In this document: piece by piece, positions 34,614 to 53,703 of the stretch | How positions within the stretch are numbered: position 1 is the stretch's first letter | Layout of the letters: each line of letters starts with the position of its first letter | Source: Streptomyces sp. NBC_00464 | Lineage (GTDB): Bacteria; Actinomycetota; Actinomycetes; Streptomycetales; Streptomycetaceae | Reading direction: 5' to 3' | Length of the DNA: 64,000 bases | NCBI RefSeq assembly: GCF_036013915.1 | Contig: NZ_CP107899.1 | Coordinates: forward strand, 2,604,001 to 2,668,000 | Position numbers and translations under genes: made by a program | The notes under the pieces: generated by a model | Seen by the model: only the letters and a program-made list of their open reading frames with translations | Database searches by the model: none | What the model was told of the DNA's origin: nothing

Positions 34614-36365
34614 TCAGGAGGTGCCGAGGGAGGCTGCCGCGAGGGTGCCGTCCTCGTACAGGCCACGGGCGGCCCGGCGCTGGACCTTGCCGCTGGTGGT
34701 CTTGGGAAGGCTGCCGCGCCGTACCAGCAGGACGTCGTCGGCCCGCAGGCGGTGGTTGTCCCACACGGCTTCACGCACCAGGCCGAGCAGCCGGGCGGGG
34801 GTGGTGGCGCGGGCCGCGCGCCCGTCCACCTCGACGACCACGATCAGGCGTTCCGACGCGCCGTCCTCGACGCAGAAGGCGGCGGCGCAGTTGGGGTGCA
34901 GGCCCGGGGCGCACGTCTCGGCGGAGAGTTCGATGTCCTGGGGGTAGTAGTTGCGGCCGGTACGCACGATGACGTCCTTGAGGCGGCCGTTGACGAAGAG
35001 TTCGCCGTGGTGGAGGAAGCCGAGATCGCCCGTACGCAGGTAGCTGCGGCCGTCCTCGTGGCCCGGGGCGAGGCGGGCACGGAAGACCTGTTCGCTCAGG
35101 GCGGGCCGACCGTGGTAGCCGCCGGCGACGCAGGGGCCGTTCACCCAGATCTCACCGATCGTGTCCTCCCCGGCCGGTACGAGGGTGGCCGGGTCCACGA
35201 TCAGTACGCGGGTCTCGCCCACCGCGCGGCCGCAGCCGACAAGGGGGCTGGTGCCTGGTGCGGCGGGGTCGGTCACGACACGGCCGTCGCGGCGGGCGTC
35301 GTCGCGGATCCAGAGGACAGTGGGAGGTTTGTCGCCCCGGTCGCCGGTGGCCTTCAGGGTGTTCTCGGCCAGGCCGAAGCCGGGGCACATGGCTCGGGCG
35401 TCGAAGCCGTGGGGGGCGAAGGCTGAGGTGAACGCCTCGATGGCCTGCCAGCGCACCGGTTCGGCGCCGTTGGCCGCCACCTGCCAGCAGGACAGATCCA
35501 GTCCGGGCGGCACCTCGCCGGCCGCGGCGGCCTTGGCGCACAGTTCGTAGGCGAAGCTGGGGGCCGCGGCGTGGGTGCCCCGGAAGCGGGAGACCGCCTC
35601 GAGCCATCGGGCAGGGCGGCGGATGAACGCCTCGGGTGCCATCAGGTGGGCGGGGGTCCCGGAGAGCAGGGGCAGGATCACTCCGAAGAGCATGCCCATG
35701 TCGTGGAAGAGGGGCAGCCAGGAGACGATGGAGCTGCTGGGGCCGCACGGCCAGGACTCAAGGGTCTCCGTCGCGTTGTGCAGGAAGTTGGCATGCGAGA
35801 CGACGACGCCCTTGGGGTCGCCGGTGGACCCGGAGGTGTACTGCAGCAGGGCCGGGGCGTCCGGTCCGGGCGGGGGTGGGAGCGCGGCGGTGGGCTGGGC
35901 GGGGAGGGTGTCGGTGGCGATCAGGTCCAGGCCGTCGAGCTCGGGGCCGTCGCCGAACCGTTCCAGCAGATCGGCCCTGACGGCGGCGGTGGTGAGCACC
36001 GTACGGGTGCCGGCGTCGCGTGCCACGCGCCGTACCCGGGCCAGGGAGCGGGCCCGGGTGGGCACTTGCAGGGGTGCGGCCACCACGCCCGCCCGCATGC
36101 AGCCGAGCAGGGTGCGGATGAACTCCGGGCCCGTGGGATACAGGAGCAGCGCGGGGTGTCCGGCCATTCCCGAGGCGGTGAACGCCGTCGCGCGGGCGGT
36201 GGTGGCGTCGGCCAGGGCCCCGTAGGTCAGGGGCGGTTCGGGGTGTTCTCCGTCGCGCAGGAAGACGTAGGCGGTGTCGTGGGGCTGGGTGATGCCACGC
36301 AGGGCGAGGGCGCCGGTAAGGGTCCGGGTTCCGTCAGCCACGTGCTCGGTGAGCTCGGCGGTCAT
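34614..36365 (-). CDS. fatty acyl-AMP ligase-like adenylating enzyme
   Basis: 583 residues, ANL superfamily. The core motif [23 protein letters not shown] (A3), [19 protein letters not shown], the FAAL-like [53 protein letters not shown] (A8) and the C-terminal [13 protein letters not shown] are visible. Such enzymes activate free fatty acids as adenylates and pass them to a carrier protein or CoA. In this operon it most likely activates a medium-chain acid destined for carboxylation to an alkylmalonyl extender, or less likely a starter. Its ATG overlaps the flavin reductase stop. Confidence 0.9.
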   Translation of the reverse strand: MTAELTEHVADGTRTLTGALALRGITQPHDTAYVFLRDGEHPEPPLTYGALADATTARATAFTASGMAGHPALLLYPTGPEFIRTLLGCMRAGVVAAPLQVPTRARSLARVRRVARDAGTRTVLTTAAVRADLLERFGDGPELDGLDLIATDTLPAQPTAALPPPPGPDAPALLQYTSGSTGDPKGVVVSHANFLHNATETLESWPCGPSSSIVSWLPLFHDMGMLFGVILPLLSGTPAHLMAPEAFIRRPARWLEAVSRFRGTHAAAPSFAYELCAKAAAAGEVPPGLDLSCWQVAANGAEPVRWQAIEAFTSAFAPHGFDARAMCPGFGLAENTLKATGDRGDKPPTVLWIRDDARRDGRVVTDPAAPGTSPLVGCGRAVGETRVLIVDPATLVPAGEDTIGEIWVNGPCVAGGYHGRPALSEQVFRARLAPGHEDGRSYLRTGDLGFLHHGELFVNGRLKDVIVRTGRNYYPQDIELSAETCAPGLHPNCAAAFCVEDGASERLIVVVEVDGRAARATTPARLLGLVREAVWDNHRLRADDVLLVRRGSLPKTTSGKVQRRAARGLYEDGTLAAASLGTS

Positions 36366-36904
36366 CGTTGGCACTCCTTGTCGAGCCGGGCGAGCCGCCC
36401 GCGGTAGAAGGTGAGGGGGTCGTCGTGGACGGCCCCGGTGCCGGAGCCGAGGAGGCCCAGGGCGGTCACGGCGCCGACGACGATCCGGTGGTCGCCGCCG
36501 GGGTGTTCGTCGGCGAGGGTGCATTCCAGATAGGCGACGCTGTCGCGCAGGACGGGGGCACCGGTGGTTCCGACCAGGCAGTCCAGGCCGTCGAAGGAGG
36601 GTTGTCCCCTGGCCGCGAAGCGCAGGGCCGTGGTGCTCTGAGCGGCGGCGAGGACATTGATCGCGAACCGGCCGCGCGCGCGGACCGTGTGCAGCAGACG
36701 GGAGTCGCGGCGCAGGCAGAACAGGACGAGGGGCGGTTCGAGGGAGACGGAGGTGAAGGAGTTCACCGTGGCTCCCGTCCAACCGTCGTCGGTGGCGGCG
36801 GTGACGACGGCGACACCGGTCGCGAAATGGCCGCACACCCGGCGTACGGCGTCCGGGTCCGGGGCGAGGCCGTCCGGGGCGAGGAGGTGCGGGTCAGTCG
36901 TCAT
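36362..36904 (-). CDS. flavin reductase supplying the halogenases
   Basis: 180-residue split-barrel NAD(P)H:flavin oxidoreductase. FATGVAVVTAATDDGWTGATVNSFTSVSLEPPLVLFCLRRDSR is the FMN/FAD-binding core, followed by FAINVLAAAQSTTALRFA and YLECTLADEHPGGDHRIVVGAVTALG. Flavin-dependent halogenases need free FADH2 and this gene, overlapping the halogenase-like gene by 11 bp, would provide it. Confidence 0.92.
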   Translation of the reverse strand: MTTDPHLLAPDGLAPDPDAVRRVCGHFATGVAVVTAATDDGWTGATVNSFTSVSLEPPLVLFCLRRDSRLLHTVRARGRFAINVLAAAQSTTALRFAARGQPSFDGLDCLVGTTGAPVLRDSVAYLECTLADEHPGGDHRIVVGAVTALGLLGSGTGAVHDDPLTFYRGRLARLDKECQR

Positions 36905-38558
36905 CGCCGAGGCCCCTGCCTCTGCCGCGCAGCCCGTAGGAGCGGACCAGGCGCTGTACCGAGGGCTGCGTCTCGCCGCGTATCCAGCGCAGAGTGCGCA
37001 GCCTGCCGCGCAGGCTCAGTACGTACTCCAGGTCGTCCGGGTCGCCGAAGCCGTAGATGGGCGGGACGATCCGGTCGTGCCGCAGGCGTCGCATGATGCG
37101 GTCCGCGGCCTCACGGGGGGCGGTGTCGCCCGCGGCGACCTGCCCGCACAGGGCGAGCGTGGAGTCGAGCAGGTCGTCGTACTCGGGGACCGTGCGGTGA
37201 CAGACGCCGCGGGACGGGTCGGCGCGCAGTCCGGCGAGGGCCGACTCCGAGGCGCCCCGGGCCAGTTCCTTGGAGCTGCGCTTGAGGGAGAGCGCGTCGA
37301 ACATCGTGCCCAGCAGCCATACGCGGGCCAGCGCGCTCCAGAGTTCGAAGGAGCCGCCGGCCGCGAGAGCCGCGCCGACCAGGGCGTCGTGCCGGTCGGC
37401 CATGCTGTGCTGGAGACGTTCCAGGTAGCGGAAGCGGCCCGGGGAGAAGTCGTCGTCGCGGGCGGCGGCCAGGATGTCGCCGGCCGCGACCAGAACCAGC
37501 TGGGCGGAGGCGTAGAGGTCGCGGCCGAGCAGGGGGTCGCCGCCGAGGGCAGCCCGGTCGAGGAGGAGCATGCGGTCGCCGGCGGTGCGCGTGGCCCGCC
37601 AGTGCGGTGCCGGGTCGCTCCAGGAGGCCATCGGGCGGGCGCCGGCGAGCTGGGCGGCGAGGGACGGGTGGTGTTCGGCGTGCCGCAGGACCTCCTGCCA
37701 GAGGTCCTCGGTGCTGTGGCCCGGCGGTTCGGGATGGCGGCTCGCGTCGAGGGAGAGGGTGACGGCGGCGAGGGCGGTGGGCGGCGGAGTGCCGTCACCG
37801 TTGCGGAAGTGACCGATCTGGAGCCAGCCGCCGTCGAAGAGGTGGGTGAGGACGCCCTGGGACCAGGGGTGGGAGCCGGGGTGGGGCGGGGCGAGCTGTT
37901 CGTAGGGCCGTACGCCGACGGCGTGGAAGCCGTGGGTGCGGGTGGTGCGGAGGGTCGTGCGTTCGGCGCCGAGGGCGCGGGCGACGGCGGAGTCGGGGCC
38001 CTGGGTGTCGACGACCATGCGGGTGCGCAGTTCCCGGCCGGATTCGAGGGTGAGCCTGACGCCGTCGCTGTCGACGACGGCCTTGTCGACCCGGCTGCGC
38101 TGCTGGGTCCGCACGCCGCGCCGTGCGGCTCCGGCGAGGAGCCAGGCGTCCAGGTCGGGGCGGTGGAAGTGACTTTCGCCGTGTTCGGAGGGCACGTTGA
38201 ACTGGAGGCTGTGGGCGGCCCGGTGCTCCCTGCCGGGCTCGTGATGGACGAAGCCCCAGGTGCGGTGGACGCCGGAGTGGTGGGAGACCTCGGCGCGAAC
38301 CCGGCCGGCGTCGGCGAGGAGGGCGGCCTCGGGCAGCCGATAGCGGGTGGCGATCAGTTCGTAGAGGAACGACGTACACGGCAGGGTCGCCTCGCCGCCG
38401 GTGACGCGGGGCATCTGGTCCTCGCCCAGGAGCTCCACTGTCAGGCCGCCCCGCGCGAGTGCGAGGGCCAGCAGGGTGCCGGAGGTCGAGGTGCCGAGGA
38501 TGGTCACATCCACGTCGTCGGCGGGGTGGGCGCCTGGGTTGTCTGGCTGGCTGGTCAT
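36894..38558 (-). CDS. PltD-like degenerate flavin-dependent halogenase homologue
   Basis: 554 residues. Overall it follows the flavin-dependent halogenase fold, but both hallmark motifs are changed: the FAD-binding GxGxxG is GTSTSG (TILGTSTSGTLLALALARGG) and the WxWxIP motif is WLQIGH. It should therefore not chlorinate. The pyoluteorin pathway has a comparable halogenase-like protein, PltD, required but with a debated function. A role in ring closure or release of the polyketide is conceivable. Start ATG 38558 has AGGTGAT 7 nt upstream; ATG 38567 is an alternative. Confidence 0.85.
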   Translation of the reverse strand: MTSQPDNPGAHPADDVDVTILGTSTSGTLLALALARGGLTVELLGEDQMPRVTGGEATLPCTSFLYELIATRYRLPEAALLADAGRVRAEVSHHSGVHRTWGFVHHEPGREHRAAHSLQFNVPSEHGESHFHRPDLDAWLLAGAARRGVRTQQRSRVDKAVVDSDGVRLTLESGRELRTRMVVDTQGPDSAVARALGAERTTLRTTRTHGFHAVGVRPYEQLAPPHPGSHPWSQGVLTHLFDGGWLQIGHFRNGDGTPPPTALAAVTLSLDASRHPEPPGHSTEDLWQEVLRHAEHHPSLAAQLAGARPMASWSDPAPHWRATRTAGDRMLLLDRAALGGDPLLGRDLYASAQLVLVAAGDILAAARDDDFSPGRFRYLERLQHSMADRHDALVGAALAAGGSFELWSALARVWLLGTMFDALSLKRSSKELARGASESALAGLRADPSRGVCHRTVPEYDDLLDSTLALCGQVAAGDTAPREAADRIMRRLRHDRIVPPIYGFGDPDDLEYVLSLRGRLRTLRWIRGETQPSVQRLVRSYGLRGRGRGLGDDD

Positions 38559-38636
38559 GTTCCCCATCACCTGTTCGGATCGGGCGCGGTCGGATGCCTG
38601 TGGGCGCGGCCGGGAGGACGCGCGGGTGGCCGCGGG

Positions 38637-40271
38637 TCAGCGGCCGGGCACATGTTCGCGGGCGAAGGAGCTCATCGCGCCGGTGATCGTGCCGGCGATG
38701 TGCGCGGGTGCCTTGGTCCTGGCCCAGGCCGCGGTGCGGGCCATGCGCGGCGGTGTGGCATGGAAGAAGTGGTTGCCGGGTCGGTCCAGTTGCAGGGGCG
38801 GCGGCAGGAAGTCGGCCCGGCCCAGGAGATCGAAGATGCGGGTGGATGCCTCGCGGGGATCCAGGGTGCCGTTCTCGACCTGGTCGCTGATGGCGGTGGA
38901 GGCGCGCAGCAGTTCGTTGGTGGGCTCGTGGGTGGGGAAGGGCGAGCCGAGATACTTGGCGTTCTCCAGGTCGCGCAACGGCTGCAGGTCACCGAAGCGG
39001 CGCAGGCGGTCGTAGGCGGTCTGGAGGCCGAAGGTCCCGAGGACCGTGGAGATCGCCCAGACCCGGAAGACCGCGTTCCAGAGGTCGTAGTCACGGAAGG
39101 CGGTGAACGAGCTGTTCACCAGGTCGTCGTTGGAGTCCAGCAGGCGCTGTTCGAGCTGTTCGACCGGGGCGAAGCGCTCGCGGGAGAAGTCGTCGTCGCG
39201 GACGGCGTCGAGCAGGCGGTGGGCCAGGACGTTGACGACTTCCAGGGTGTTGGTCATGCCGCGTGAGTAGAGGGCGTCGATGAAGCCGGCGGCGTGTGCG
39301 GTGACGCAGTAGCGGTCGCCGACCGTGCCGCTCGCGGAGTACTGCAAGCGGCCGGTGGAGACCCACTCGCGCACGGGGCGGGCGTCGCGGAACTGGGGGG
39401 CGATGTCGGGGAAGCGGCGCAGGAAGTCGTCGAACTCCTGCTGGGGCGGGCAGTCGGGGCGGGGGTGACGCCGGGGGTCGAGGGTGAGGCCGACGCTGAC
39501 GAGGGGGTTGGTGCCGTTCTTGGTGTTGTCGAAGGGGATGACCCACAGCCAGCCGCCGTCGAAGACGTGGTGGAGGGTGCCCTCGTGCCACGGGCTCGGG
39601 TTGCCGTAGGCCCCCGGGTTGCGCATCACCCGGTCGTAGGGGGTGACGTTCACCATGTGGGTGAACAGGGACCGGGAATGGTGGCGGAAGCGGGTGGGGG
39701 TCTCGCGCAGGCCGAAGCGTTCGGCGACCGGAGACCGGTGGCCGCTGGCATCCACGACGTAGCGGGCGAGGAACTTGGTGCCGCCGGCGGCGCTCAGGGT
39801 GACCCCGGAGCCGTCGATGTCGATCTCCTCGATACGGGTGTTCTGACGGACCTCCGCGCCGTAGCGGGCGGCGGTGTACGTCATGTAGGCGTCGATGTCC
39901 TGCCGGAAGAAGTGGTTCTCGGTGTGCAGCATCCGGGGGATGACGAACTGGTTGACCTCGTGGGGCTGCTGGGCCCGGCCCTCGCGCTGGTAGACGAAGC
40001 CGAAGTTGCGCTTGATGCCGCATGCGCCGGTGACGTTCTTGCGCACCGAGGCGAAGCTGGCCAGGTGGCCGATCTCGGGTACGCCGTAGCGGGCGGCCAC
40101 TACTTTCAGCAGGACCGAGGTGTAGGGGATGGTCGACTCGCCGATGGCGAAGCGGGGGTGGCTGCCGGCGTCCAGCAACAGCACCTTGGCACCGTTGCGC
40201 GCGAGCACCGATGCCAGGATCGAGCCGGCGATGCCGGCTCCCAGGATGGCGACGTCATGGCGTTCCGTCAT
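38637..40271 (-). CDS. flavin-dependent halogenase, probably for the phenolic ring
   Basis: 544 residues. FAD site GAGIAGSILASVLARNGAKVLLLDAG, the halogenase lead GESTIPYTSVLL, DASGHRSPVAERFGL and the diagnostic WLWVIPFDNTKNGT (WxWxIP) are intact. It is longer than the pyrrole halogenase in this cluster and resembles those acting on free phenolic substrates (PltM, CmlS-like group). It probably chlorinates the aromatic ring derived from the polyketide. The Lys that handles HOCl near residue 75-80 may be one of those in FASVRKNVTGACGIKR. AGAGG lies 7 nt before the ATG. Confidence 0.9.
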   Translation of the reverse strand: MTERHDVAILGAGIAGSILASVLARNGAKVLLLDAGSHPRFAIGESTIPYTSVLLKVVAARYGVPEIGHLASFASVRKNVTGACGIKRNFGFVYQREGRAQQPHEVNQFVIPRMLHTENHFFRQDIDAYMTYTAARYGAEVRQNTRIEEIDIDGSGVTLSAAGGTKFLARYVVDASGHRSPVAERFGLRETPTRFRHHSRSLFTHMVNVTPYDRVMRNPGAYGNPSPWHEGTLHHVFDGGWLWVIPFDNTKNGTNPLVSVGLTLDPRRHPRPDCPPQQEFDDFLRRFPDIAPQFRDARPVREWVSTGRLQYSASGTVGDRYCVTAHAAGFIDALYSRGMTNTLEVVNVLAHRLLDAVRDDDFSRERFAPVEQLEQRLLDSNDDLVNSSFTAFRDYDLWNAVFRVWAISTVLGTFGLQTAYDRLRRFGDLQPLRDLENAKYLGSPFPTHEPTNELLRASTAISDQVENGTLDPREASTRIFDLLGRADFLPPPLQLDRPGNHFFHATPPRMARTAAWARTKAPAHIAGTITGAMSSFAREHVPGR

Positions 40272-40378
40272 CTGATGCCTCTTCTCGTTCTGTGCTGCGC
40301 GGCCCGGTGGGCGGTCGGCCGGTGCGGCGTCGGTGGTGCCGCCGGAGCGGCCGGGGTGGGTCGGGGCGAGTCGTGGGG

Positions 40379-43300
40379 TCAGGGAGCCTGGGGCGCGGGG
40401 TGCTGGCGGGCGACTTCCCCGGCGAGCAGCCGTCCCCAGCCGACGGCCGGGATCTCGAAGAAGGGCCGCGGTTCCAGGCGCAGGGCCAGGTCCTTGCGGT
40501 AGCGGGTGATGAGCTGGGTGACGCCGAGGGAGTCCAGGCCCATGTCGAGCAGGTCGATGGCGTCGGTGATCTCGGTACGTGACACGCCGAGCTGGTCGGC
40601 GAGCGTGTCGCGGACGTAGCTGTCGAGGAGGTCCTCGTGCCGGTCCGCCGGGGCGGTGAGAACGCGGCTCAGCAGTGGGGAGGGCCCGGCGGCGGTCCCG
40701 CCGGGTTCGGCGGCCCGGATGCCGGCCAGCAGGGGCCGGGCGCGGCGGGACTCCAGGAGGGGTTTGAGGGTGTCCCAGTCGGCGCCGGAGACCACCGCGT
40801 GGGCGTGGCCGGAGCCCATCAGGCCGCCGAGCTGTTCCAGTCCGGTGGCGGCGTCCAGCGCACGCAGGCCGAGGGCTTCCAGGCGGGCCAGCAGATCGTC
40901 GCCGCCGAGGCCGCTGGCGATGTTCCACGGCCCCCAGCTGATGCTGAGTGCGGGGCGGCCGGTGGCACGGCGGTGGGCGGCCAGGCCGTCCAGGAAGCGG
41001 TTGGCGGCGGCGTAGGCGGCCAGGTGTGCCGATCCCCAGACGGAGGCGATGGAGGACATCAGGACGAAGAAGTCCGGTTCGCTCCCGGCCAGCAACCGGT
41101 GGAGGGTCCACGCGCCCTCGACCTTGGGCCGCAGAACGGCGTGCAGTTCGGCGGGGTCGGCCTCGTCGATGTTCTGTGCCCCGGCGAGGCCGGCGGCGTG
41201 CACGACGCCACGTACCGGGCGTCCCTCGGCGGCAGCGGCGGTGAGTATCTCGCGCATGGCGGCTTCGTCGGTGACGTCGGCGCGGGCGACGGTGACGCGG
41301 ACACCGCGGTGTTCCAGGTCGCGTACGGCGCGGATGCGGCCGGCGACCGGGTCCTCGGGGCCGGGTGCGTCGGACGGCCCGGTGACGGTGAGCGCGTCCC
41401 ACTGGTCGCGCGGTGGCAGTCCCGAGCGTCCGGTGAGAACGATGTGGCGGGCGCCGCGGTCGGCGAGCCACCCGGCGAGGGTCAGGCCGAGGCCGCCGAG
41501 GCCGCCGGTGATGAGATAGGAGGCGTCGGGGCGCAGGGGGGCCGGTCCGGTGTCCGGTGCCGTGCCCGTGGGCGGTTGGGGGACGAGCCGGGGCACGAGG
41601 CGTTCGCCGGCCCGCAGGGCGATCTCGTCCTCTTCGCCGGAGTGCACCAGTTCGTCGGCGAGGTCCGCGGTGCCGTCGCCGTCGGGGTCCAGGTCGATGC
41701 TGCCGCCCCAGAGGGCCGACTGTTCGAGGGCGGCCACCTTGCCCAGGCCGACGAGCATGCCGCCGGCGAGTCCGGTGGTGTCGTCCTTCTCGCGTGCGGC
41801 CTGGGCGCCGCGGGTGACGAGCCAGAGCCGCGGCGGGCCGTCGGGGCCCGTGGCCGCGCCGTCGGCGAGTGCCCGGAGCAGGTGGACGGCGGCCTCCGGG
41901 CCGGTGACACGGGCATGGGCGAGGTCGCCGGCGGTGACCGTGTCACCCGGGGGGACGTCGAGGGAGGCCAGGTGGACCACGCGGTCCAGCGGGGCGTGTT
42001 CGGCCAGCAGGGCGCGCAGCCGGGCGGGGTCGTCGGCGGGCACGGTCAGGGGGCCGTGCCCGGGATCGTCGGCGGTGGTGAGCCGGGCGGTGACGACCTC
42101 ACCGCCGCGGGCGGTGAGGTGGGCGGCCAGGTCCTCGGCGACGCCGCCGGAGTCGGCCAGGAGCAGCGTGCGGCCGGCCGGTGTCCCGCCGGGGGCCGGG
42201 GCGGGGGCCTGCTGCCAGGTGACGGTGTACCGCAGGGTGTCACCGTGGAGGTCCGGGGTGAGGTCCGGGGTGTTCGGGGTGCTGCCCGGAGCGGCGACGG
42301 CGGTCTGCGGAGCGAGCGGGAAGGACAGGCGGCGGCGCTGGAAGGCGTAGGTGGGCAGGGGGACGTGGCGGGGGGTGTCGGGAGTGTGCAGGGCGGTGAG
42401 GTCGACCGGCGCGCCCCAGGTGAACAGGTGGCCGAGGCTGTCCAGGATCTGGGCGTTCTCCGGGGAGTTGCGGCGTAGCGAGGGGAGCCGGAGCACGGGG
42501 TCGGTGTCCTGGTCGGACAGGGTGCGGGCGGTGAGGCCGAGGAGGGTGCGTCCGGGGCCGGTCTCGATGAGCGCGCCCACGCCGGAGCCGACGAGCGCGA
42601 GCAGTCCCTCGTGGAAGCGGACCGGCAGGCGTGCGTGCCGGGCCCAGTAGGAGGGGTCGGCGAGGGTCGCGCGGTCCAGTGGCTGGCCGGTGAGGTTGGA
42701 GTGGACGGGGATGCGTGGCTCGCGGAACTCGACGGTGGCGGCGGCCTCCTGGATGGCGCCGAGCACGGGGTCGAGCAGAGGTGAGTGGAATGCGTGCGAG
42801 ACGGCGAGGCGGCGGCCCGAGACTCCCTCGGCGGCGAGTTCGGCGGCTATCTCCTCGATGGCGTCGGCGGCGCCGGACAGCACGGTGTCGCGGGGGCCGT
42901 TGACGGCGGCGAGCGAGACGAGGCCGGTGCGCCCGCCGATGGCGCGCAGGGCGTCCTCCTCGCCGAGAGGCAGGGCGAGCATCGCGCCGGGGGTACGTAC
43001 GCTCTCCATCAGCCGGCCGCGCAGGGCGATCAGGCGCAGGGCGTCCGGCAGGTCGACGGCGCCGGCGACGCACGCGGCGGCGTACTCCCCCACGCTGTGT
43101 CCGATGAGAGCGGACGGCCGCACGCCCCAGGACTGCCAGAGTTCGGCCAGGGCGTACTCGACAGCGAACAGGGCCGGCTGGGTCCAGGAAGTGCGGGCCA
43201 GGTCGTCACCGTCGGGTGCGAACACCACGTCCTTCAACGTGCGTTCACCATGGGTGGCGAGCAGGTCGGCGCATCGGTCGAACGCCCGGCGGAAGACGGG

Positions 43301-45075
43301 CTCGGTGTCGTGGAGCTGCCGGCCCATTCCGGCGTACTGGCTTCCCTGGCCGGGGAAGAGGAAGGCGACCTTGGCACGCTGCGGCCGGCGCGCGCGACGC
43401 GGTTCGGGGCCCTCGCCGTCGGCGAAGGCACGCAGGCGGGTGCTGAGGTCCGGCAGGGTGTCGGCGGTGAAGGCCGCGCGCATCCGCTGCGCCGCGCGTC
43501 CGGTGGCGGCGGTGCGGGCGACGGCGGGCAGGGGGGTGTCGGGGTGGGCGTCGAGGTGGCGGGCCCAGTGGCGGGCGAGTTCCCGCAGCGCGTCCTCGCC
43601 GCGGGCGGAGAGGACGACGAGTTCGGCCGGGCGCGCGGGGAGGGTGTCCCCCGGTTCTGCGGCGGTATCCGGGCGGGGGGTGGGGGGCGGTTCCTCGACC
43701 AGCAGGTGGACGTTGGTGCCGCTGGCTCCGAACGAGCTCACGCCGGCCACGCGGGGCTGCCCGTCCGAGGGCCAGGGGGTCGGCGCGGCGGCGACGGACA
43801 CGTGCAGCCGGTCCCAGTCCACGTTGGGGTTGGGGGTGCGGAAGTGGAGACTGGCGGGGATCCGTCCGTACCGGACCGTGAGCACCGCCTTGATCAGTCC
43901 GGCGATTCCGGCGGCCGCCTCCAGGTGGCCGATGTTGGACTTCACCGAGCCGACGACCAAGGGGAACCCGTCCGGTCGCCGGCTGCCCAGGACCTGGTGC
44001 AGGCCGCGCAGTTCGATGGGGTCACCGAGGGGGGTTCCGGTGCCGTGGGCCTCGACGTATCCGACCTGCCCGGCGAGCAGGCCGGCATCCTCCAGCGCGG
44101 CGGTGACCACGTCCTGCTGCGCCTCGGCGCTGGGTACGGAGATGCCGCTGGCGTGTCCGTCGTGGTTGACGGCGCCGCCACGGATCACCGCCAGGACGCG
44201 GTCGCCGTCGGCGAGGGCGTCGGACAGGCGTTTGAGGACCACGACGCCGCAGCCCTCGCCGCGTCCGTAGCCGTCGGCGGCGGCGTCGAAGCTCTTGCAG
44301 CGTCCGTCGCGGGCGACTGCCCCGGCCTTGCTGACCAGGACGAAACCGTACGGCGAAAGGATGACGTTGACGCCGCCGGCGAGGGCGAGGTCGGTCTCAC
44401 CGAGGCGCAGTGACTGGCAGGCCTGGCGGACCGCGAGCAGCGAGGAGGAGCAGGCGGTGTCGACGACCTGGGCGGGGCCGCGCAGTCCGAAGGTGTGGGC
44501 GATGCGGCCGGCGATGAAGCTGTTCTCGCCGAGGATCTGGTAGGCGTCGATCCCCTCGGGGGCGCCGAACTGCTGGCGCATACGGACGTAGTCGCTGGTG
44601 CTCGCCCCCATGAAGACACCGGTACGTGAGCCGTCGAGGCCGTCCGGGGGTATCGCGGCGTCCTCCAGGGCCTGCCAGGCCACTTCGAGGGCGATGCGCT
44701 GCTGCGGGTCCATGCCCGCGGCCTCGGCCGGCGCGATGCCGAACAGGGCGGAGTCGAAGGTGTCGACGCTGTTGAGGAATCCGCCGTCCAGAACGTAGGC
44801 GGTCGCGGGTGTCTCGGGGTCGGGGTCGTAGTAGGAGGCGGTCTCCCAACGGTCCCGGGGAAACGGGCCGATGGCGTCGGTTCCACGGTCGAGCATCCGC
44901 CACATGTCCTCGGGCGAGTTCGCACCGCCGGGGAAGCGGCAGCCGATGCCGACGACGGCGACCGGGGCACGCAGGGCGGTGCGCTGTTCGTCCACCTTGG
45001 CGCGCAGGGTGGAGATGGTGCGTGCGGCCTGGGCGAGCAGGGCCCGCACGTCGCCGGTGTCGGCGGTGGGTTGGT

Positions 45076-45079
<4 letters not shown>
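40379..45079 (-). CDS. type I PKS, one module: KS-AT-KR-ACP
   Basis: 1566 residues. A coiled-coil-like docking stretch (1-35) precedes KS (about 38-465, VVDTACSSSLLAV with active Cys, EAHGTGTPLGDP and SNIGHLEAAAG with the His residues), AT (about 568-870, GHSVGEYAAACVAG near 658 and the malonyl-specific HAFHS near 761), a KR (about 1186-1400, SYLITGGLGGLG and FVLMSSIASVWGSAHLAAYAAANRF with catalytic Ser, Tyr, Asn) and a C-terminal ACP (LLDMGLDSLGV, Ser near 1515). No DH, ER or thioesterase. By order it should add the third extender and reduce the keto group from the second, as PltC is thought to do. Its ATG overlaps the upstream PKS stop. Confidence 0.93.
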
Positions 45080-53699
<8,620 letters not shown>

Positions 53700-53703
<4 letters not shown>

